NCBI RefSeq assembly: GCF_007830065.1
Contig: NZ_VLKK01000007.1
Coordinates: 124,001-188,000 of the forward strand
Direction of reading: 5' to 3'
DNA: 64,000 bases
Source: Sphingobium wenxiniae
GTDB taxonomy: Bacteria > Pseudomonadota > Alphaproteobacteria > Sphingomonadales > Sphingomonadaceae
Positions 54,565-62,494 of the stretch are shown one piece after another; position 1 is the first letter of the stretch, and each line of letters starts with the position of its first letter. Position numbers and translations under genes: made by a program. The notes under the pieces are model-generated. The model saw only the letters and a program-made list of their open reading frames with translations. It was not told the origin of the DNA and ran no database searches.

Positions 54565-55407
54565 ATGTCCTTCTACATCTCGCTTTCCGGCCTCAAGGCG
54601 GCCCAGACCGACCTTGCGACCATCTCCAACAACGTCGCCAACGTGAACTCCACCGCGTTCAAGCGCAGCCAGGCCAATTTCGGCGACATCTTCGCCGCCG
54701 CGCCGATGCAGACCACGACGCAGGTGTCCGGCCAGGGCGTCCGCGTGCAGAGCATCACCCAGCAGTTCACGCAGGGCACGACGCAGGGCACCGACAAGAC
54801 GCTGGACCTCGCCATCACCGGCGAAGGCTTCTTCACCGTCAAGCGCACCGCCGACGATCAGGTCAGCTACACCCGCAACGGCGCTTTTTCGGTGACGAAC
54901 GACCGTTATGTCGTCGACACCACCGGCGCGCGGCTTCAGGTGATCCCGGTCGATCCCGTGACCGGCGCGCCCACCGCGACCGGCACGCTGGGCACCGGCG
55001 ACCTCGTCGATCTCAAGGTTCCGACCAACTGGCCCGACGGCGGCACCGGCAACCAGCTTTCCAGCGTCGGCGTGGCGGAAAATGGCGACATCACGGGCGT
55101 CTATGCCGACGGCACCACCGTCCATCTGGGCACGGCCGCCATGGCCGCCTTCAACAGCCAGGACGGCCTGCGCCAGCGCGGCGACGCGCACTGGTATTCG
55201 ACCGCGGCCAGCGGCGACCCGATGTTCGGCACCGCCAATAGCGGCCTTTTCGGATCGATCCAGTCCGGCACGCTGGAACGCTCCAACGTAGACATCACGG
55301 AGGAACTGGTCAGCCTGATCTCCGCCCAGCGCAACTTCCAGGCGAACGCCAAGGCGATCGAGGCGGCGAACACGCTGTCGACCACCATCGTCAACATGCG
55401 GTCATAA
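54565..55407 (+). CDS. flgE: Flagellar hook protein FlgE
   Basis: The hook subunit. The N-terminus FYISLSGLKAAQTDLATISNNVANVNSTAFKRSQANFGDIF and the C-terminus TLERSNVDITEELVSLISAQRNFQANAKAIEAANTL are conserved. At 280 residues it is short compared with the 400 or more of enteric FlgE; the variable hook-surface domain is reduced. Unusually, a 120-bp repeat follows before flgF. Confidence 0.93.
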   Translation: MSFYISLSGLKAAQTDLATISNNVANVNSTAFKRSQANFGDIFAAAPMQTTTQVSGQGVRVQSITQQFTQGTTQGTDKTLDLAITGEGFFTVKRTADDQVSYTRNGAFSVTNDRYVVDTTGARLQVIPVDPVTGAPTATGTLGTGDLVDLKVPTNWPDGGTGNQLSSVGVAENGDITGVYADGTTVHLGTAAMAAFNSQDGLRQRGDAHWYSTAASGDPMFGTANSGLFGSIQSGTLERSNVDITEELVSLISAQRNFQANAKAIEAANTLSTTIVNMRS

Positions 55408-55431
55408 ACCAGCCGGAAATTAAAGCTCTTT

Positions 55432-55554
55432 CCCGTTCGGGCTGAGCGAAGTCGAAGCCTTCCGCTGAGCGAAGCGAAGTGCTTCGGCTTCGCCTCAGCA
55501 GAGCCTTCGACATTTTGGACGAGACAAGCGGCTCGTTCAAACAGAGCGAACGGG
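55432..55554. repeat. Long inverted-repeat element inside the flg operon
   Basis: The outer arms CCCGTTCG (55432-55439) and CGAACGGG (55547-55554) enclose a second imperfect hairpin GCTGAGCGAAGC/GCTTCGCCTCAGC (55464-55499). GGCTGAGCGAAGTCGAAGCC, a short motif common in sphingomonad intergenic repeats, is part of it. The element separates flgE from flgF by 176 bp in an otherwise tight operon. Confidence 0.7.
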
Positions 55555-55583
55555 TCGGACAAGACAGGAAACAGGACAAACCC

Positions 55584-56327
55584 ATGGACCGGCTCGTCAA
55601 CACGGCTCTCACCGCGATGCGCGGCGCGATGGCGCGGCAGGCGGCAATCTCGAACAATCTCGCGAACGTCAACACCGTCGGCTTCCGCGCGGAGATCGCC
55701 AATGCCGAGACGCGCTGGATCAAGGGCGATACCTTCGACACGCGGGCGCAGGCATCCGAACAGGTGATCGCCGCCGACATGGCGCAGGGGGCAGTCACCG
55801 CGACCGGCAATCCGCTGGACGTGGCGATGAACGGCGACGCCTTGCTCGCCGTTCAGGCCGCGGACGGCAGCGAAGCCTATACGCGCCGGGGCGACCTTAA
55901 ACTCACCGACAGCGGCCTGCTGACCACCGGCGACGGCCTGCCCGTGCTGGGTGAAGGCGGTCCCATCACCCTGCCGCAGATGGACAGCCTATCCATCGCG
56001 CAGGACGGCAGCATCTGGGGCGTGCCGCAGGGGGGCGACGCCGCCAACCCGCAGCGCGTCGATGGCCTGAAACTCGTCAACGCCACCGGCTCCTCCATCG
56101 CCAAGGGCACGGACGGCCTGTTCCGCGAAACCAATGGCGGCGCGTTGCCGCAGGACCCGCTCGCCACCGTCACCGCCGGATCGGTCGAAGGCTCCAACGT
56201 CAATGCGACCGCGGCCCTCGTCCAGATGATCGAGGCGAGCCGGGCGTGGGAAACGCAGGTCAAGATGATCGACACCGCGAAACAGCTCGATGACGGCGGC
56301 GCATCGCTCATGCGCCTTGATGGTTAA
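55584..56327 (+). CDS. flgF: Flagellar rod protein FlgF
   Basis: Proximal rod protein, 247 residues. It shows RLVNTALTAMRGAMARQAAISNNLANVNTVGFRAEIANAE, GDALLAVQAADGSEAYTRRGDLKL and the C-terminal VEGSNVNATAALVQMIEASRAWETQVKMI. The start at 55584 is the family start; the open frame upstream is part of the repeat. It precedes flgG, which has its own sigma54 promoter. Confidence 0.95.
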   Translation: MDRLVNTALTAMRGAMARQAAISNNLANVNTVGFRAEIANAETRWIKGDTFDTRAQASEQVIAADMAQGAVTATGNPLDVAMNGDALLAVQAADGSEAYTRRGDLKLTDSGLLTTGDGLPVLGEGGPITLPQMDSLSIAQDGSIWGVPQGGDAANPQRVDGLKLVNATGSSIAKGTDGLFRETNGGALPQDPLATVTAGSVEGSNVNATAALVQMIEASRAWETQVKMIDTAKQLDDGGASLMRLDG

Positions 56328-56328
56328 T

Positions 56329-56345
56329 TTGGCACGAACCTTGCT
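56329..56345 (+). promoter_or_regulatory. Sigma54 promoter of flgG and downstream genes
   Basis: TTGGCACGAACCTTGCT: perfect -24 and -12 elements with 5-base spacing, 50 bp before the flgG ATG and starting one base after the flgF stop codon. It allows flgG onwards to be transcribed independently of flgB-flgF. Confidence 0.85.
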
Positions 56346-56394
56346 TTTCAACAGGCAGGACTGAGCCGATACGGCTCCACGGAGACAAGAGACG

Positions 56395-57183
56395 ATGACC
56401 AACGCAGCCCTTCATGTCGCCCGCACCGGCCTTGACGCGCAGAACACGAAGATGCGCGTGATCGCCAACAACCTGGCGAACGTCAACACGACCGGCTTCA
56501 AGCGCGACCGCGCCGATTTCGAAACCCTCGCCTATCAGCAGATGGTGGCGGCGGGCGCGAACTCCGACACGGAAAACAAGTTCGCGACCGGCCTCAACCT
56601 CGGCTCCGGCGTCTCGATGCAGGGGACCAGCAAGATCAACACGCAGGGCACGTTGCAGGAAACCGGCAACGCGCTCGACATGGCGATCGAGGGCGCGGGC
56701 TTCTTTCAGGTGCAGCGGCCCGACGGCTCCATCGCCTATACCCGCGCGGGCAATTTCACGACCACGGCCGAAGGCGTCGTCGTCACCAGCGACGGCCTGC
56801 CGCTGATCCCGCAGATCACCGTGCCCGAAGGCACGACCGGCCTCACCATCGGCAATGACGGCACCGTCTCCGCCACCTTGCAGGGCCAGACGGAAGCGAC
56901 CCAGCTCGGCCAGATCGAACTTGCCAGTTTCATGAACGCGTCCGGCCTCCAGCCGATCGGCGGCAACATGCTGCTCGAAACGGCGGCCAGCGGCACGCCG
57001 CAGGTCGGCGTCGCGGGCCTGGATGGGCGCGGCGCGATCCGCTCCGGCAATCTCGAAACCTCGAACGTCAATGTGGTCGAGGAGCTGGTCGACATGATCG
57101 AAACCCAGCGCGCCTATGAGGTCAATTCCAAGATGATCAAGGCGACCGACGAGATGCTCCAATATGTAAACCAGCAGTTGTGA
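56395..57183 (+). CDS. flgG: Flagellar distal rod protein FlgG
   Basis: The distal rod subunit, 262 residues. It has ALHVARTGLDAQNTKMRVIANNLANVNTTGFKRDRADFE, the middle GAGFFQVQRPDGSIAYTRAGNF and the C-terminal ETSNVNVVEELVDMIETQRAYEVNSKMIKATDEMLQ. This is a full-length, typical FlgG. Its stop overlaps the GTG start of flgH. Confidence 0.97.
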   Translation: MTNAALHVARTGLDAQNTKMRVIANNLANVNTTGFKRDRADFETLAYQQMVAAGANSDTENKFATGLNLGSGVSMQGTSKINTQGTLQETGNALDMAIEGAGFFQVQRPDGSIAYTRAGNFTTTAEGVVVTSDGLPLIPQITVPEGTTGLTIGNDGTVSATLQGQTEATQLGQIELASFMNASGLQPIGGNMLLETAASGTPQVGVAGLDGRGAIRSGNLETSNVNVVEELVDMIETQRAYEVNSKMIKATDEMLQYVNQQL

Positions 57184-57863
57184 GCCGGTTGATGCGCGCC
57201 CTTTCCGCCTCCATCGCCGCCCTGTCGCTGATCGCTTCCCCCGCCATCGCGGGCAAGAAGCAGCGCGAGGAGGAACGGCAATATTACGCCCCCACGGTCG
57301 TGGCGCAGCCCGCCGCGCCCGCCGCCAACGGCTCGATCTTTCAGGCGTCGATGGGCTACACGCCGCTCACCAGCGGGGCGCGCGCGACCAGCGTGGGCGA
57401 CATCATCACCATCGTCCTGGTCGAACGCACGCAGGCGACCAAGAGCAACAGCGCCGACACCAGCCGCAACGGCAATATCGGCCTGACCCCGCCCACCACC
57501 GGCGTGCTCTCCAAGCTCTTCTCCGCCAGCGACGTCGCCATGGGCGGCCAGAGCGGCTTCACCGGCAAGGGCAACGCGACCCAGTCCAACGCCCTCAATG
57601 GCGAGATCACCGTGACCATCGCGGCGGTCTATCCCAACGGCACGATGCTGGTGAAGGGCGAAAAGGCCCTGACCCTCAATCGCGGCGACGAATTCATCCA
57701 GATCAGCGGCCTGGTCCGTCAGGCGGACATCAGCCCGGACAACCGCATCGCCTCCACCCGCGTGGCCGACGCGAAGATCATCTATACCGGCAAGGGCGAA
57801 ATCGCCCGCGCCAGCCGTCAGGGCTGGCTGCAACGCTTCTTCTCGATGATCAGCCCCTTCTGA
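57180..57863 (+). CDS. flgH: Flagellar L-ring protein FlgH, without a lipobox
   Basis: Outer-membrane ring around the rod, 227 residues. The conserved part is visible: SIFQASMGYTPLTSGARATSVGDIITIVLVERTQATKSNS, NALNGEITVTIAAVYPNGTMLVKGEKALTLNRGDEFIQISGLVR and STRVADAKIIYTGKGEIARASRQGWLQRFF. FlgH is normally a lipoprotein, but here the leader ends SLIASPAIAGKKQ with no Cys, so ordinary signal peptidase I cleavage is predicted. The start is GTG at 57180, or Met at 57192. Confidence 0.94.
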   Translation: MSRLMRALSASIAALSLIASPAIAGKKQREEERQYYAPTVVAQPAAPAANGSIFQASMGYTPLTSGARATSVGDIITIVLVERTQATKSNSADTSRNGNIGLTPPTTGVLSKLFSASDVAMGGQSGFTGKGNATQSNALNGEITVTIAAVYPNGTMLVKGEKALTLNRGDEFIQISGLVRQADISPDNRIASTRVADAKIIYTGKGEIARASRQGWLQRFFSMISPF

Positions 57864-58996
57864 TGGAGATTTCCAACATGTCCAATCTCCTACAGCCGCT
57901 GCGAACAATCGTTCTCTTCGCCATCTCATTCATGACTTTGCTCGCCGTCCCCGCCCATGCGGAACGGATCAAGGACCTCGGCACCTTCCAGGGCGTGCGC
58001 CCGAACCAGCTCACCGGCTACGGCATCGTGGTGGGCCTCGCGGGCACGGGCGACGACAGCCTCGACTATGCGACGCAGGGCATGAAGGGCGTCGTCTCGC
58101 GCTTCGGCCTCACGCTGCCGCAGGGCGTCAACCCGGCGCTCAAGAACGCGGCGGCGGTGCTCGTCACCGCCGACCTCCCCGCCTTCGCCAAGCCCGGCCA
58201 GCGCCTCGACGTCACCGTCTCCGCGCTCGGCAAGGCCAAGTCGCTGCGCGGCGGCACGCTCATCATGACGCCCCTGCGCGGCGCGGATAACGAGATCTAC
58301 GCCATGGCGCAGGGCAACCTCGCCGTCGGCGGCCTCGGCGTCTCCGGCGCGGACGGCAGCCAGGTGTCGGTCAACGTCCCTTCCGCCGGGCGCATCCCCA
58401 GCGGCGCGACCGTCGAGCGCGCGGTCGCGACCGGCTTCGACACCGCGCCGACGCTCACCTTCAATCTGGCGGAAGCCGACCTCACCACCGCGCTGCGCGT
58501 GGCGGACGGCATCAACCGCACCTTCGGCGACCAGCGCGCCCGCGCCATGGACGCCGTCTCGGTCGCCATCAGCGCCGCGCCCGGCGCGGAAGACCGCATC
58601 ATGATGATGGGCATGATCGAGAATATCGAAGTCTCGCCCGCCGACGCGCCCGCCCGCGTCATCGTCAACGCCCGCACCGGCACCGTGGTCATCAACGGCG
58701 CGGTCAAGATCCATCCCGCCGCCGTGGCGCACGGAAAACTGACCGTCTCCGTCAACGAAGCCCCCCGTGTCGTCCAACCCGCCCCCTTCTCGCGCGGGCA
58801 GACTGCGGTGGAGCAATCCAGTTCGATCCAGATCGACGAACAGAAAAAACCGATGGTCAATTTTAAAGGTGGCGCGTCTCTGGCCGATATAGTGAAGGCG
58901 GTCAACGCCATCGGGGCTTCTCCCGCCGACATGGTCGCGATCCTCGAAGCCTTGAAACAGGCGGGCGCGATGAAAGCTGATCTGGTGGTGTTGTGA
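57863..58996 (+). CDS. flgI: Flagellar P-ring protein FlgI
   Basis: Periplasmic ring around the rod, 377 residues with a signal peptide ending AVPAHA, then ERIKDLGTFQGVRPNQLTGYGIVVGLAGTGDD, the family signature. The C-terminal part has SLADIVKAVNAIGASPADMVAILEALKQAGAMKADLVVL. The ATG overlaps the flgH stop; a Met five codons later (57878) is an alternative. Confidence 0.97.
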   Translation: MEISNMSNLLQPLRTIVLFAISFMTLLAVPAHAERIKDLGTFQGVRPNQLTGYGIVVGLAGTGDDSLDYATQGMKGVVSRFGLTLPQGVNPALKNAAAVLVTADLPAFAKPGQRLDVTVSALGKAKSLRGGTLIMTPLRGADNEIYAMAQGNLAVGGLGVSGADGSQVSVNVPSAGRIPSGATVERAVATGFDTAPTLTFNLAEADLTTALRVADGINRTFGDQRARAMDAVSVAISAAPGAEDRIMMMGMIENIEVSPADAPARVIVNARTGTVVINGAVKIHPAAVAHGKLTVSVNEAPRVVQPAPFSRGQTAVEQSSSIQIDEQKKPMVNFKGGASLADIVKAVNAIGASPADMVAILEALKQAGAMKADLVVL

Positions 58997-59307
58997 TGCA
59001 GATTTCGACCGTTACAGGAACCTCCGCCTCCAATGGCGGGACTGCGGACAAAACCGCGCTGCAAAAGGCGGCGCAGCAGTTCGAGGCCATTTTCCTGCGC
59101 CAGATGATCGGCGCGATGCGCTCCTCCAGCATGGGGGATGGCCTGCTCGACACCAGCGCGTCGGATCAGTTCCGCGACATGGCCGACGCCCGCACCGCCG
59201 ACAGCATGGCGCAAAAGGGCAGCCTTGGCATTGCCGAGCTGCTGCTGAGCCAGTTCGGCGGCAAGGCGCAGCCGCCCGCCACTCCCACACAGGATAAGAG
59301 CCCATGA
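58996..59307 (+). CDS. flgJ: Rod-binding protein FlgJ, N-terminal domain only
   Basis: A 103-residue rod cap/scaffold protein: DKTALQKAAQQFEAIFLRQMIGAMRSSSMGDGLLDTSASDQFRDM is the conserved FlgJ rod-binding domain. The C-terminal muramidase domain of enteric FlgJ is absent, as in many Alphaproteobacteria. A separate flagellar transglycosylase is encoded at 49.4-50.2 kb. The ATG at 58996 overlaps the flgI stop. Confidence 0.93.
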   Translation: MQISTVTGTSASNGGTADKTALQKAAQQFEAIFLRQMIGAMRSSSMGDGLLDTSASDQFRDMADARTADSMAQKGSLGIAELLLSQFGGKAQPPATPTQDKSP

Positions 59308-60644
59308 GCGACCTCTTCGTCATCGGCGCGTCCGGCACGCGGGCCTATCGCGCCGCGATGGGGGCCGTGTCGGAAAATATCGCCAACGCCAACACCGACG
59401 GCTATTCGCGCCGCTCGGTGACGACGATTGAATCCGGCGCTTCGACCGCCACCATGGCCTTGTACATTTCAAGGGCCAATTTCGGCGGCACGCAGATCGC
59501 CGGCGTCAATCGCGCCACCGATCCCTATCTGGACACGGCGGTGCGCCTGACCGGCATGGCGCTGGGCAGTTCGACCGCGCGGATGCGCTGGCTGACCGAT
59601 ACCGAAACCGCGCTCAACGATACCGACACCGGCATCGGCAAGCTGATGACCGGCATGTTCCAGAACATGGACAAGCTGGCCGCCAGCCCCGGCGACACGT
59701 CGCTGCGGGTGACGACGCTGGACAGCATCAGCCGTGTGGCCGAAGCCTTCCGCCAGACCGCCGCGGAACTTGGCAGCGCCTCCACCGGCATCGCGACCGA
59801 AGCGCAGGCGTCGGTCGCGAACATCAACATCGCCCTCGACCAGCTCGCCAATATCAACGGCAGCCTGCTGCGGGCGCAGCCGGGCACCTCCGCTTATGCC
59901 CAGTTGCTCGACAGCCGGGACGCGGCGTTGCAGCAGCTTTCGGAAAACCTGAACGTCGACATCAGCTTCGGCGCGCATGATTCGGTGCAGATCAGCTTCA
60001 ACGGGCAAACGCTCGTGCAGGGCGACGCCGCGACGAAGGTGGCGGTCAGCGCCAACCCCAATGGCACGCTCGCCTTCGCGACCAGCGGCGGCACCGCGCT
60101 CACCGCGCCCGCCAACGGAACGCTGGGCGGCCTGTTCTCCGCCGCGCAGACCGTCACCGACCGGCGCGCAAGTCTCGACACTCTCGCCCAGCAGTTCGTG
60201 AGCGACATGAACGCCTGGCACGCGCAGGGACTGACCACGACGACTCCCAGCACGGCTGGCGCTCCGCTGCTCAGTGGCACCAGCGCCGCCAATATGACGG
60301 CGCTCATCACCGATCCGGCGGCGCTGGCCACGAAGTCCGCGGACGGAACGCTGAACGGCAATCTCCTGACCGTGCAAACCACCCTGCGCGGCAATGGCAG
60401 CGTGGAGCAGAACTGGACCGCGCTGATCGCGACCCACGCCAATCTGCTGACCGCCACCAAGGCCGAACAGACCACCGCGCAGGGCCGCGCCGATCAGGCC
60501 GTCGCCGCGCGTGAGGCGGTGAGCGGCGTGGACCTCGATATGGAAGCCGCCGATCTGCTGCGCCTTCAGCAAGCCTTTTCGGGCTGCGCGAAGATATTGC
60601 AGGTCGCCAAGGAAACCGTCGATTCCATCCTGAAGCTCATCTGA
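59304..60644 (+). CDS. flgK: Flagellar hook-filament junction protein FlgK
   Basis: First junction protein (HAP1), 446 residues. The N-terminus GASGTRAYRAAMGAVSENIANANTDGYSRRSV and the C-terminus VSGVDLDMEAADLLRLQQAFSGCAKILQVAKETVDSIL are the family ends. The middle is shorter than in enterics. It overlaps flgJ by four bases. No separate promoter was seen. Confidence 0.93.
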   Translation: MSDLFVIGASGTRAYRAAMGAVSENIANANTDGYSRRSVTTIESGASTATMALYISRANFGGTQIAGVNRATDPYLDTAVRLTGMALGSSTARMRWLTDTETALNDTDTGIGKLMTGMFQNMDKLAASPGDTSLRVTTLDSISRVAEAFRQTAAELGSASTGIATEAQASVANINIALDQLANINGSLLRAQPGTSAYAQLLDSRDAALQQLSENLNVDISFGAHDSVQISFNGQTLVQGDAATKVAVSANPNGTLAFATSGGTALTAPANGTLGGLFSAAQTVTDRRASLDTLAQQFVSDMNAWHAQGLTTTTPSTAGAPLLSGTSAANMTALITDPAALATKSADGTLNGNLLTVQTTLRGNGSVEQNWTALIATHANLLTATKAEQTTAQGRADQAVAAREAVSGVDLDMEAADLLRLQQAFSGCAKILQVAKETVDSILKLI

Positions 60645-60661
60645 ACCGGAAAGCCCTGACC

Positions 60662-61507
60662 ATGGTTGGCATCACCAACAAGACCCTGACCGCCGAAATC
60701 CGCCGCCAGCAGCAGCTTTCGCAGAGCATCATCGCGGGTCAGGCCGCCATTTCCTCCGGCGTGACGCTGACCAAGCCGTCCGACAACGCCCTTGCCTGGG
60801 TGCAGGTGTCCGACATCGGCCGCGCACAGGCGCAGCAGGCCGCATGGCAGGCCAATGTCGGCTATGGCACGACCCGCGCCTCCAATGCCGAATCCAATCT
60901 GGAGGAGATCAACAATCTGCTGGTCCGGGCGCAGGATCTCGTGACCTCGGCGCGCAACGGTTCGCTCAACGACACCAGCCGCGGCGCCATCGTCGAGGAA
61001 TTGAAGACCATCCGCACCACCATTGGCGAACTGCTGAACCAGAAGGATTATCAGGGCGTGCCCATATTCGACGACGGACAAAGCACGCTCGTCCCGGTCA
61101 GCCGGGGCCTCAACCTCGCGGTCGTGGGCACGCGCCAACAAGTATCCGAAGGCATCGACGTCGACGGCACAGCCATGTCCATTGAAGACATATTGAACCA
61201 GAGCATCACCGCCGTCACCAGCGGCAGCGACAGCGATATCGGCACGGCGCTCGACAGCATCCAGGCGGGCCAGAGCCATATTATCGTCGAACTGGCGAAG
61301 CAGGGCGTCCGGTCCGACCGGCTCGATGTGGTGGGCACGCGCCTCACCAATGTCGATCTGGACCTGACCGAACGGCGCTCGACGCTGGAATCGACCGATC
61401 TCGCGGAGGTCTTCTCCTCGGTTCAGGCTAAGCTGCTGCAACTCAATGCGGCCCAATCGGCCTTCGCGCGCATCAACAAGCAGACCTTGTTCGACCTGAT
61501 CGGCTGA
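60662..61507 (+). CDS. flgL: Flagellar hook-filament junction protein FlgL
   Basis: Second junction protein (HAP3), 281 residues, with flagellin-like ends: GITNKTLTAEIRRQQQLSQSIIAGQAAISSGVTLTKPSDNA and, at the C-terminus, LDLTERRSTLESTDLAEVFSSVQAKLLQLNAAQSAFARINKQTLFDLIG. It lies 17 bp after flgK and is the last flg gene before motA. Confidence 0.9.
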   Translation: MVGITNKTLTAEIRRQQQLSQSIIAGQAAISSGVTLTKPSDNALAWVQVSDIGRAQAQQAAWQANVGYGTTRASNAESNLEEINNLLVRAQDLVTSARNGSLNDTSRGAIVEELKTIRTTIGELLNQKDYQGVPIFDDGQSTLVPVSRGLNLAVVGTRQQVSEGIDVDGTAMSIEDILNQSITAVTSGSDSDIGTALDSIQAGQSHIIVELAKQGVRSDRLDVVGTRLTNVDLDLTERRSTLESTDLAEVFSSVQAKLLQLNAAQSAFARINKQTLFDLIG

Positions 61508-61529
61508 TCGGAAAAAAGGGCGCACGTCC

Positions 61530-61556
61530 TAAACCGAACGCTAACCAGTCCGTATT
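61530..61556 (+). promoter_or_regulatory. Sigma28-type promoter of motAB
   Basis: TAAA-N15-TCCGTATT, the same -10 octamer and spacing as upstream of the unknown 27.1 kb gene, about 70 bp before the motA ATG. Confidence 0.55.
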
Positions 61557-61627
61557 AACCAATAAGCCGGCGCCCACGGAATGCTGGCGAGGTTGGCGCC
61601 TTCGGGCAGAATTTTTCGGGGATATTC

Positions 61628-62491
61628 ATGTTCGCAATCATCGGCCTCGTCGTCCTGCTCGTCATGGTGTTCGGTGGGTTCATCTTCACCGGCGGCGATA
61701 TCGGCCCGGTTCTGCATGCCCTTCCCCATGAAATGCTGATCATCGGCGGCGCGGCGGTCGGCGCGCTCATCATCGGCAATTCGGGCGCGGACCTTAAGGC
61801 GCTGGGCGGCGGCGTCGGCAAGGTGTTCAAGGGGCCGAAATACAAGAAGCAGGATTTCCTCGACTGCATCTTCCTGGTCAGCCGCCTGATGAAAACGCTG
61901 CGCGTCGAGGGGCCGGTCGCACTGGAACCGCATATCGAGGACCCCGCCAGCTCCACCATCTTCACCGAATATCCGCGCCTGATGGGCGACAAGACGCTGA
62001 TCCATCTCATCAGCGATACGCTGCGGCTGGTCGTCGTGTCTTCGGGCACGCTCGATCCCCATGCGGTCGAGGAGGTCATGGATAATGCGCTCAAAACCCA
62101 TCATCATGAAGCGCTGAAGCCCGCCGACAACTTGCAAGGGCTGGCCGACGCCCTCCCCGCGCTCGGCATCGTGGCGGCGGTTCTGGGCGTCGTGAAGACC
62201 ATGGGCGCGATCGACCAGCCGCCCGCCATCCTGGGCGCGATGATCGGTTCGGCGCTGGTCGGCACCTTTCTGGGCGTGTTGCTCGCCTATGGCATGGTCA
62301 ATCCATTCGCCAACCGCTGCCGCAGCGTGATCGAGGCGGACGGGGCCATGTATCATGTCGTCAAGCAGATCATTATCGCTTCGCTTCACGGCCATCCCCA
62401 GCCGCTCGTCATCGAAGCCGCGCGGTCCAGCCTCACCCATGCGAACCAGCCGGCCTTCGCCGAAGTGTTCGACGGCATGCGGGGCAAATAA
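61628..62491 (+). CDS. motA: Flagellar motor stator protein MotA
   Basis: Proton-channel stator subunit, 287 residues. The N-terminal helices start MFAIIGLVVLLVMVFGGFIFTGGD. The cytoplasmic part has KAVFKGPKYKKQDFLDC-like text (GKVFKGPKYKKQDFL), and the late helices read LPALGIVAAVLGVVKTMGAIDQPPAILGAMIGSALVGTFLGVLLAYG. It precedes motB by 3 bp; this is the standard pair in contrast to the MotA-like pair at 52 kb. Confidence 0.95.
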   Translation: MFAIIGLVVLLVMVFGGFIFTGGDIGPVLHALPHEMLIIGGAAVGALIIGNSGADLKALGGGVGKVFKGPKYKKQDFLDCIFLVSRLMKTLRVEGPVALEPHIEDPASSTIFTEYPRLMGDKTLIHLISDTLRLVVVSSGTLDPHAVEEVMDNALKTHHHEALKPADNLQGLADALPALGIVAAVLGVVKTMGAIDQPPAILGAMIGSALVGTFLGVLLAYGMVNPFANRCRSVIEADGAMYHVVKQIIIASLHGHPQPLVIEAARSSLTHANQPAFAEVFDGMRGK

Positions 62492-62494
62492 GCC

